A stretch of DNA of 39,913 nt from a virus: positions 1 through 39,913 of IMG/VR virus record IMGVR_UViG_3300032236_000910. One strand, written 5' to 3'. The notes below the pieces were generated by a model that had not been told where the DNA came from, did not search any database, and saw nothing but the letters and a program-made list of their open reading frames with translations. Both the position numbers and the translations under genes were made by a program. This document shows, piece after piece, positions 22,508 to 28,438 of this stretch; position 1 is the first letter of the stretch, and each line of letters starts with the position of its first letter.

Positions 22508-22623
22508 CAGATCACCTCATTTTCTAGTATGTAAAGTATTGCAAACAACAAAATACCCACCCACATCATTGCCCCTGTCACCAGCAGGAAAAACTTAAAG
22601 CCAGCAATAATTCCTTCAATCAT
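22507..22623 (-). CDS. Membrane microprotein, 38 aa
   Basis: The ATG at 22623 overlaps the helicase stop as ATGA and has AAAAGGACATCAA upstream. The product is almost entirely one membrane helix (IIAGFKFFLLVTGAMMWVGI, then LLFAILYILENEVI). Coupling on both sides is the main support for translation. A role in membrane anchoring or exclusion is possible but not shown. Confidence 0.55.
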   Translation of the reverse strand: MIEGIIAGFKFFLLVTGAMMWVGILLFAILYILENEVI

Positions 22624-24149
22624 TTTGATGTCCTTTTCTTAAACGCTATATTCATCTGCCGAATCTTATTGACCACGTTAGTCGTGATCTCTACGTTCGG
22701 TGCCTTACTAAATGCCCACTTAGTATCTTGACCTGTCATCTGCTTAAACAGGTGCCATGCCCTACCCGACTGACTCTCTGGCTTGCTGTGGTAACGCGCA
22801 TACGTGCAGATCTGGTTCCATAGGTGCTCGGCGTTATCTGCAAGTTTTCTTTTATTTGCGCCCTCACCGATAAAGATCTCTTTCATGTGACCCGGCAATG
22901 CTTCGCTTACTTGTTTACTCACACGCTCATACCCGCAGGCCATGCAACGCTTGTGAAACGGCAGGTAGCCACAGCGTGGGCAACCCTTGGCGTCGAACTC
23001 TTCTTTGGTGCGGATTTTTTTATCCAGCTTGTCGCCGGCATCTAGCTCCGCTAGACCATTGAAGTAGATCTCATTGAAGTCTTCAAAGAATCGAATGATG
23101 TTTCCCGAGAAGTCCAGTAGGTGGCAATCCTTCTTGCCTGTCTCAGGCGACACACGCAGGCCACGACCCCACATCTGGATCGCGGTAGACAGTGACTTAC
23201 GCAGTGGGCGTGCATCGCAGATACAGCCAACGTCAGGGACGTCAAAACCCTTTGCTAAAGCCTCCACCGAGATCAACACCTTCAGATGGCTATCAGGCTT
23301 GCGGTACTCATCCAACAACAGCTCACGCTCCTTGGCGGTTGTCTCTGAGGTAAAGACTGCAGCCATAACACCAGCCGCGATGAACTGACGAGCCAGCTCT
23401 TCGCAGTGCTTAATCGTAGAACCAAAAATGATGGTCTTGCGGTTGTCGCCGAACTTCTGCCAATCGTTGACTACATCACCGACAATCTTCAGCTCACGCT
23501 CTTCGGCTGCTTTCTCAGTCCACTCACCACCCTTAGTCTCTGCGCCTGTCATATCAGGCTTGGCGCACGAAAATATCCGCATGGGTACCAACACACCCGA
23601 CTGAGTCAGATCATGCATCGTGGTGGCGTTTACGATGTTTGTGAACATCTTTCCAAGGCCGGTAGTGAACGGAGTAGCCGACAAACCAATTACTGTGGCA
23701 TTCGTTTCCTTGGCAAACTCAGTCCACGCCTTGTAGGTCGTGTGTGCCTCATCGACTACCAGAACGTCCATCTGAGGCCAGAACTCACGCTTGGCGATAG
23801 TCTGGACACTAGCGATCTGGAATAGCTCTTCAGGACGCCGGCGCCAGTGCTTGGCTTGGATGATGCCGTGGGCATGCATGCCGTACCTGTCAGCGACTGC
23901 AGAGGTCTGATTGATTAAGGTTGTGCGATCACATAGGAAAACAGCACGCTTACCCTTCTGGACTGCCTCGTTGCAGATACGCAGGCCTAGGTAAGTCTTC
24001 CCAGCACCCGTAGGCGCCATGATCAATTGATTCTTATGTCCTTCCCTGAAACCCTTCCGTAAGGCCTCGTGAGCCTGTAATTGGAAGGGTCTTGGTTCGG
24101 GAAATTTGGTTCCATCATCGCACTCACTCGGTGCTAGGGCAGTTGTCAT
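22620..24149 (-). CDS. SF2 DEAD/DEAH-box helicase
   Basis: This 509-aa protein has the full motif set: APTGAGKT (45-52), VVDEAH (131-136), GLSATP (155-160), TIIFGST (239-245), VEALAKGFDVP (295-305) and QMWGRGLR (325-332). Residues 390-405 carry a CPRC and CMAC pair that should bind zinc. The layout matches phage UvsW-like or RecG-like remodelling helicases more than replicative helicases. With the primase-like, exonuclease and SSB-like proteins it probably supports replication or recombination. The start overlaps the ParB-like stop by one base. Confidence 0.85.
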   Translation of the reverse strand: MTTALAPSECDDGTKFPEPRPFQLQAHEALRKGFREGHKNQLIMAPTGAGKTYLGLRICNEAVQKGKRAVFLCDRTTLINQTSAVADRYGMHAHGIIQAKHWRRRPEELFQIASVQTIAKREFWPQMDVLVVDEAHTTYKAWTEFAKETNATVIGLSATPFTTGLGKMFTNIVNATTMHDLTQSGVLVPMRIFSCAKPDMTGAETKGGEWTEKAAEERELKIVGDVVNDWQKFGDNRKTIIFGSTIKHCEELARQFIAAGVMAAVFTSETTAKERELLLDEYRKPDSHLKVLISVEALAKGFDVPDVGCICDARPLRKSLSTAIQMWGRGLRVSPETGKKDCHLLDFSGNIIRFFEDFNEIYFNGLAELDAGDKLDKKIRTKEEFDAKGCPRCGYLPFHKRCMACGYERVSKQVSEALPGHMKEIFIGEGANKRKLADNAEHLWNQICTYARYHSKPESQSGRAWHLFKQMTGQDTKWAFSKAPNVEITTNVVNKIRQMNIAFKKRTSK

Positions 24150-24937
24150 TATTTAGCTCTCAGTTTGTCCAATTGTTTTTGAAGATCTTTCACCATCTTG
24201 ACTGCCTCATTTTTTTCATTCATAAGGCCATGCAATCTTGTTTCTAGCTGGGCATTACGTAGGTTTAGACGCTTGATTTCTTCGTGAGCCGTAGCTAACG
24301 CATCATCCGACTCTAAAAGCTTGTACATCGCTTCCTGATCAGCCTGAATGGCTAATTCAGTAGCTTTCATCTCTTCTTCGTCAGGCGCTACACCAGAATC
24401 ACTTGGTGCAATTTTGCTATCAGGAGTAATTGAATTACTCGGCGTTTCCTTTTTGTTAGCTTTTTCTGCGTAATGCTTTTCGACGCTTTGCTTCTGTTTC
24501 TCTTTAGCTTCTGGATTACGGATAGCTGCAACAAATGGCTTAGACACATCGCAGTGCCTAGCAATCTCTGCATCTGTCAGCTTGTCAAAACCTTCAATCT
24601 GCAACGCCATCTTTACTTTGTTGCGCTTGTCCTCATTGGTTAATGGCTTACCGTGCTTACCATTGGCCTTTAGAGCTGCAATCTGTGCGTCACGCAAAGT
24701 TCCGGGGACAAAATGAACTTCAACTTCTTTAACGCCCAACAATTTGTATGCGTGATACCGATGAAAGCCATCAGTCAGCCAGTACGTAGCGCCATCAAAT
24801 ACGGCCTCCAATACCGGAAACCGAGCATCTTCCTTCATAGCTTCAAGGTAGGTATAGACCGTAGGCTGATCTATAACTACTCGGCATTGAGTCCCGCCAT
24901 CAATGCGAATTTTATTTATGTCTAGGTGCAATTTCAT
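24149..24937 (-). CDS. ParB-like nuclease or DNA-binding protein
   Basis: The start chosen is ATG at 24937, preceded by GGAGAACAA. An upstream TTG lacks this. The 262-aa product has a ParB/Srx N-terminal domain, with DGFHRYHAYKLLG at 56-68. A helix-turn-helix-like region follows (LTDAEIARHCDVSKPFVAAI, 120-139), then a flexible Lys/Ser/Pro stretch, then a C-terminal coiled coil from about 195. The layout recalls partition-type proteins. In phages such proteins may regulate transcription or modify DNA. A palindrome copy lies within its flexible coding stretch. Confidence 0.7.
   Translation of the reverse strand: MKLHLDINKIRIDGGTQCRVVIDQPTVYTYLEAMKEDARFPVLEAVFDGATYWLTDGFHRYHAYKLLGVKEVEVHFVPGTLRDAQIAALKANGKHGKPLTNEDKRNKVKMALQIEGFDKLTDAEIARHCDVSKPFVAAIRNPEAKEKQKQSVEKHYAEKANKKETPSNSITPDSKIAPSDSGVAPDEEEMKATELAIQADQEAMYKLLESDDALATAHEEIKRLNLRNAQLETRLHGLMNEKNEAVKMVKDLQKQLDKLRAK
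24424..24440. repeat. Palindromic repeat copy 3
   Basis: GAGTAATT-G-AATTACTC is a perfect 8+1+8 palindrome with the same core as the copies at 11084 and 15784. It is in codons for a linker of the ParB-like protein, where protein constraint is likely weak. Confidence 0.7.
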
Positions 24938-24947
24938 TTGTTCTCCA

Positions 24948-25148
24948 TCAATCAAAAATGTCGGGTCGCAGCTCTTTTGCAGACACTAAGCCTTGGGTTG
25001 CTTTCTCGATTCGTTTTGCCAGCTCAGGCGATGGTTTACGAGATTTCTTGATCAGTAACCCCAACCAAGTCTGAGTAATGCCTAAGTACTCAGCCATCTC
25101 TTTCTTTGAGCCATAAGGCTCGTCTTTAAAGTACTGTTTAAGATTCAT
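24948..25148 (-). CDS. Cro-like HTH regulator, 66 aa
   Basis: The start at ATG 25148 has AAAGGAGCACT before it. A longer frame upstream crosses the promoter and is rejected. The product starts MNLKQYFKDEPYGSKKEMAE, with the recognition part YLGITQTWLGLLIKKSRKPS (21-40), and ends LRPDIFD. This is the typical layout of YdaS/Cro-type repressors. As first gene of the leftward replication operon it could bind the inverted repeat at 25260-25276. That link is inferred. Confidence 0.75.
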   Translation of the reverse strand: MNLKQYFKDEPYGSKKEMAEYLGITQTWLGLLIKKSRKPSPELAKRIEKATQGLVSAKELRPDIFD

Positions 25149-25251
25149 AGTGCTCCTTTCTAGGGTGGGGTACTCGCTGCGTCTGTGATAGCTAAGCGGG
25201 GTGGACTTGCACCACTTCCTTTGTCCTCGCACAGCATCCGCTTTTCCCCAT
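25149..25251 (-). promoter_or_regulatory. Structured leader of the replication operon
   Basis: About 100 nt separate promoter E from the Cro-like start. The leader can pair TGGGG with CCCCA at its ends and AAGCGG with CCGCTT inside, and it holds a GTGG-TGCAAGT-CCAC hairpin preceded by AAAGGAA. The order GGAA, stem with a TGCAAGT loop, then CCCGC recalls the core of cobalamin riboswitches, but other conserved parts are not clearly matched. Confidence 0.4.
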
Positions 25252-25257
25252 GAATAA

Positions 25258-25275
25258 AGTCTAACACACAATTAG
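25258..25275 (-). promoter_or_regulatory. Early promoter E (leftward)
   Basis: The leftward core reads CTAATTGTGTGTTAGACT, with the -10 TAGACT (25258-25263) and TG one base before it. The match to a normal -35 is poor. CTAATT at a fixed distance is shared with promoters A to D. It drives the Cro-like, ParB-like, helicase and primase genes. Confidence 0.65.
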
Positions 25276-25276
25276 A
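25260..25276. promoter_or_regulatory. Operator-like inverted repeat
   Basis: TCTAA and TTAGA flank a 7-base gap. The repeat overlaps the -10 of leftward promoter E and the -35 and spacer of the rightward promoter, so one bound protein could block both. CTAA-N7-TTAG recurs at promoter D. Confidence 0.6.
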
Positions 25277-25289
25277 TTCGTGCTATTAT
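25261..25289 (+). promoter_or_regulatory. Rightward promoter of the SSB-exonuclease operon
   Basis: CTAACA (25261-25266) and TATTAT (25284-25289) are separated by 17 bases. TG one base before the -10 makes it an extended -10. The start would lie about 25296, leaving a leader of about 50 nt with hairpins. Confidence 0.65.
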
Positions 25290-25296
25290 CTTTTTA

Positions 25297-25329
25297 CGGC
25301 AATGTCGCCGGTGATGGTCGAGGCTGACC
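25297..25329 (+). promoter_or_regulatory. Two leader hairpins of the rightward operon
   Basis: CGGC-AATGTC-GCCG (25297-25310) and GGTC-GAGGCT-GACC (25316-25329) are short perfect stems between the promoter and the AGGAG site before the SSB-like start. They extend the rule that leaders in this genome carry hairpins. Confidence 0.45.
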
Positions 25330-25346
25330 GTTTATAGGAGAGCAAC

Positions 25347-25991
25347 ATGAGTTTTATCGTTGAAGACACAGGTGGTAATTTTGAGCGTTGCCCAGCAGGT
25401 ATGCACCTCGGGCGCTGCTATCGGATCGTAGACTTGGGCACCCAAAAGTCAGAGTACATGGGCCAAGTGAAATATCTGCACAAGATTATGCTGGGCTGGG
25501 AAATCCACGGCTCAGATGAAGCCGGCAAGCCCATCAAAATGAAGGACGGACGTCCCTTCGCAATCTTTAAGAACTACACCCTGAGCTGGTCAGAGAAGGC
25601 TAACCTGCGCTTAGATCTGCAGTCATGGCGTGGCAAAGCATTTACGCAGGAAGAGATGCGTAAGTTTGATCTGAAGAACGTCCTAGGCGCTTGGTGCATG
25701 CTAAACATCATTGAGCGTGCCGGTCAGAATGGCAAGACCTACGCCAATGTAGACAACATTTCTCCGGTTCCAGCAATGATCAAACAGAATGGTTTGCCAG
25801 CGGCGGTTAACCCGAATGAAATCTTTAACCTGCAAGAGCCTGACATGGCAATCTTTGCCAACTTCAGCGATCACTTAAAGGCCAAGATTCAATCTTCACC
25901 AGAGTGGGAACGTCTGAAAGACATGTCCCCAGCATTGGCTCAATCAGCAAAATCAATGGCTGATGATCAAGACGAAGATATTCCTTTCTGA
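25347..25991 (+). CDS. Single-stranded DNA-binding protein, phage type
   Basis: This 214-aa protein should coat single-stranded DNA. Its C-terminus DQDEDIPF matches the acidic Asp/Ile/Pro/Phe tip with which bacterial SSB recruits partners. The core has RCYRIVDLGTQKSEYMGQVK (23-42), LQSWRGKAFTQEEMRKFDLK (90-109) and LGAWCMLNIIERAGQNGKTY (112-131), a pattern I recognise from phage SSB-like proteins with an OB-type fold. It is the first gene of the rightward operon, with TAGGAGAGCAAC before the ATG, and is followed by a lipoprotein and an exonuclease. Confidence 0.75.
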   Translation: MSFIVEDTGGNFERCPAGMHLGRCYRIVDLGTQKSEYMGQVKYLHKIMLGWEIHGSDEAGKPIKMKDGRPFAIFKNYTLSWSEKANLRLDLQSWRGKAFTQEEMRKFDLKNVLGAWCMLNIIERAGQNGKTYANVDNISPVPAMIKQNGLPAAVNPNEIFNLQEPDMAIFANFSDHLKAKIQSSPEWERLKDMSPALAQSAKSMADDQDEDIPF

Positions 25992-25999
25992 GGTAACCC

Positions 26000-26269
26000 A
26001 TGAAAATATTATTTTTGATTTCAGTTCTATTGGCGGGGTGCGCTACTAAGGATTATTCGTATGGTGGCGACCACATCCCGCCGGTGCAACTTGTCCTTGA
26101 CCCAAAGGTTCAACAGATGGGCAGGCAAGAGGTGATCAACGCTACGCATAGTTGCGAAACAAACGGCCTTCGGGCTGTCCCAATTATGTCGAAGCGTCTG
26201 GTTAGCGGAATGATGTCGGACATCATCATCGATATCCAATGCATGCCCAAGATGCGTTTAGCTTACTGA
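26000..26269 (+). CDS. Lipoprotein, 89 aa
   Basis: The product starts MKILFLISVLLAGCATKDYS. A hydrophobic signal and the lipobox LLAGC predict lipidation at Cys14. The mature part includes a likely Cys pair (SCETNG and IQCMPK). It lies between the SSB-like and exonuclease genes with a GAGGTAACC site. An early-expressed lipoprotein could block superinfection, which is a guess from context. Confidence 0.65.
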   Translation: MKILFLISVLLAGCATKDYSYGGDHIPPVQLVLDPKVQQMGRQEVINATHSCETNGLRAVPIMSKRLVSGMMSDIIIDIQCMPKMRLAY

Positions 26270-26276
26270 GGAAAGT

Positions 26277-27092
26277 ATGACAACAATAATAGCTAGAGCC
26301 GCAGAGAGCGTTCATTGGTACCGCTTAGAGGATGGTGGCCCACAGTACACCGTCAAAGCTAAAGACGGGTCTGATAGGCCTACCACCCTAGGCGATGCAA
26401 GAAAAATGAACCTAGTCCCCAGCGTGACCACGATATTAAAAATGTGGCCTAAGCCGGGGCTCGAGGCGTGGAAGAACGAACAGTTACTCTTAGCTGCTTT
26501 GACCCTTCCAAAGCGCCCAGACGAATCTGAGAAGGACTATATCGCTCGGATAGTGTACGACTCTAAAGAGACAGGTAAAAAGGCTGCAGAGAGCGGTACA
26601 CATATCCATGAGTCGATTGAGAAGTGGTATCGGGGTGAAAAGAAAGTAGACCACCCTGATATCGCTCTAGCCTTTGAAGAAGCCGTATTCAATCATTTTG
26701 GGTGTGACCCGCATGAGCCATTCGACGCAGAACGATCATTCGCTAATTCATTCTTTGGCGGCAAGGTGGATCTGTGTTGCAGCTCTAGTTCTACAGCTCC
26801 AGATGGAATTGTCCTTGATACAAAGACTAAAGAATTTGATGAGGACGATAAGGTCGTAGGGTATGACGAGAACTGTATGCAGCTTGCAGCCTATCGTAGC
26901 GGCCTTGGCTTACCTAATGCGCGATGCGCGAATGTATTTGTCTCGCGTACTAAGCCGGGTTTAGTCAGGGTCGTTGAATGGACACAAGAAGAGCTAGAGA
27001 AGGGTTGGAAGATGTTTTCCCTGCTAGTCCAACTGTGGCGCATCAAAAATAATTTTGGAGAAGAAAATGCTAAACCGACAGGAAATAAATAA
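26277..27092 (+). CDS. PD-(D/E)XK exonuclease (RecB-like)
   Basis: This 271-aa nuclease has the motif series of Cas4/RecB-type phage exonucleases: GTHIHESIEKWY (107-118), ERSF (152-155), GGKVDL with Asp165 (161-166), VLDTKTK with Asp181 and Lys183 (179-185), and ENCMQLAAYRSGL with Gln202 and Tyr206. No four-Cys iron-sulfur cluster is seen. With the SSB-like protein upstream it probably processes double-strand ends for recombination. A RecT or Beta annealing protein is not visible in this window. Confidence 0.8.
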   Translation: MTTIIARAAESVHWYRLEDGGPQYTVKAKDGSDRPTTLGDARKMNLVPSVTTILKMWPKPGLEAWKNEQLLLAALTLPKRPDESEKDYIARIVYDSKETGKKAAESGTHIHESIEKWYRGEKKVDHPDIALAFEEAVFNHFGCDPHEPFDAERSFANSFFGGKVDLCCSSSSTAPDGIVLDTKTKEFDEDDKVVGYDENCMQLAAYRSGLGLPNARCANVFVSRTKPGLVRVVEWTQEELEKGWKMFSLLVQLWRIKNNFGEENAKPTGNK

Positions 27093-27273
27093 ACTATTCC
27101 ACGAGATGCAGCTCGAGGATAACTACAACTTTCTTGAAGACGATTTAGAAAAGTTAGCCATGGCATACATCAAAGCAGGCGCCAAGAAAGAACGAGAGCT
27201 CTGCATTGATATTGCTAAGGCTTACAACGGAATCGTAGCTCAGAAGATTATTGAGGTGCGAGGAAAGGAATGA
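27067..27273 (+). CDS. ERELC-type small phage protein, 68 aa
   Basis: The start is ATG at 27067 behind TTTTGGAGAAGAA, inside the end of the exonuclease gene. The product starts MLNRQEINKLFHEMQLEDNY and ends with KKERELCIDIAKAYNGIVAQ and an EVRGKE tail. This is the same ERExC plus Arg-Gly ending layout as the proteins at 18270 and 22256. The function is unknown. Confidence 0.55.
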   Translation: MLNRQEINKLFHEMQLEDNYNFLEDDLEKLAMAYIKAGAKKERELCIDIAKAYNGIVAQKIIEVRGKE

Positions 27274-27326
27274 GTATGCTTTGGTTCCTAGTTTGGGTAA
27301 TCTGTATTTTATTGATGACCCTATAA
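27270..27326 (+). CDS. Possible 18-residue membrane peptide
   Basis: The ATG overlaps the previous TGA (ATGA) and has GAGGAAAGGA upstream. The product MSMLWFLVWVICILLMTL is hydrophobic throughout and would span a membrane once. The TAA is at the edge of the terminator. At this length, chance cannot be excluded. Confidence 0.35.
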   Translation: MSMLWFLVWVICILLMTL

Positions 27327-27361
27327 AAAAACCCCTATCCGCTGAAGGTGACGGATAGGGG
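27325..27361 (-). terminator. Terminator between converging operons
   Basis: CCCCTATCCG and CGGATAGGGG form a perfect 10-bp stem around a 10-nt loop. In the leftward direction seven T follow (27325-27331). It ends the tail and ejection operon. Rightward RNA lacks a T-run, though the stem may still hinder polymerase from that side. Confidence 0.9.
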
Positions 27362-27400
27362 CTAAAAGGCCCCCCTGTGACAAGGGACGTGCGAGAAAAT

Positions 27401-28432
27401 TTATCTAGCTCTTCTTTGCGGTGCTAAACGATCGAGAGCACTGTTTAATTCATCTTGGTGACCTTTACCAATTAATGCTCCACCCAACACTTGGGTTGGC
27501 AGCGTAGGGATCATCATAGACAAACCGCCTGCGGTATTTAACAGCTTATTCTTTTCTTCCTGCGTGTACTTCTCTGGATGCAGACCCTTTTGCCATACAG
27601 TTGGAGCGATATCTACAATATCTTTACCTGTAAAGTAACCACCAACAGCACCTAACCCTGTCTTTAAAGCGCCCTTAGCAAAGTTAACGCCCTTACCAAG
27701 CATCTCAGCTCTGCGTGCTGCTCTAGCTTGCGCCTCTGCAGCATCATGCGCGGCACGCTCCGCTCTGAGTTGTGCATCTTTTTCTGCCTGAGCATTAAAA
27801 TTATTACGTCTATCTCGTGCTTGATTAGCTTCATTTTCAATTTCTCTTCCGGTTCTTTCTGTAACAATAAAGTCCCATGGCAAAGGATATTCTTTGCCAA
27901 ATTTAACTATTTCTTCTGGCGCATTTGGATATCGTTTAAGATTTTGCTCTAATTCCCATTTCTCTCGTTGAGCACTCATGTTGTGACCTTGTCTACCCTG
28001 CTTCCCAGTTGGTTGATTTTCACCATGAGTGCTTTGCAAAACTTGAGTAACAATAGAAGGATGAGTACCAGCTACATCATGAGGTATTAGTGGCTCAGGC
28101 CCCATGCTAGGCTCAACACGCATACGAGGGCCAGTAGCGGTAGGTGCAGGCGTAGTGCCACCGTAGACTTCAGGTGAGCCAGATAACGCATTCTTGAATG
28201 CACGAGGAATAAGATTTTTATGCGCCGCATAAGCACCAACAGCAGCGCCAATTTGACCCCTAGTCTCTGATTCAGCTTCTTTCTCTTCTTTAGCTTTCTG
28301 TTGAGCAGCAGCCTCTGCTTTTTTATGCTCTTCTAAATCTTTAGCCGTTGGATTTGTCCAATGAGAAGTCGTGTCACCATGGTATTTTTTCAAATACTCA
28401 TCGGCACTTTCTATTTTGTTTTCATCGCTCAT
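27401..28432 (-). CDS. Probable internal virion or ejection protein, 343 aa
   Basis: The N-terminal half is charged and helical (KAEAAAQQKAKEEKEAESET) with a Pro/Thr-rich linker. Residues 200-250 are an Ala/Arg/Glu-rich helix. Residues 250-330 have Gly/Ala-rich hydrophobic stretches (GALKTGLGAVGGYFTGKDIV, LPTQVLGGALIGKG). Such composition is usual for ejection proteins that cross the host envelope with the DNA. It is the last gene of the tail operon, directly before the terminator. No family is recognised. Confidence 0.5.
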   Translation of the reverse strand: MSDENKIESADEYLKKYHGDTTSHWTNPTAKDLEEHKKAEAAAQQKAKEEKEAESETRGQIGAAVGAYAAHKNLIPRAFKNALSGSPEVYGGTTPAPTATGPRMRVEPSMGPEPLIPHDVAGTHPSIVTQVLQSTHGENQPTGKQGRQGHNMSAQREKWELEQNLKRYPNAPEEIVKFGKEYPLPWDFIVTERTGREIENEANQARDRRNNFNAQAEKDAQLRAERAAHDAAEAQARAARRAEMLGKGVNFAKGALKTGLGAVGGYFTGKDIVDIAPTVWQKGLHPEKYTQEEKNKLLNTAGGLSMMIPTLPTQVLGGALIGKGHQDELNSALDRLAPQRRAR

Positions 28433-28438
28433 GACTGT

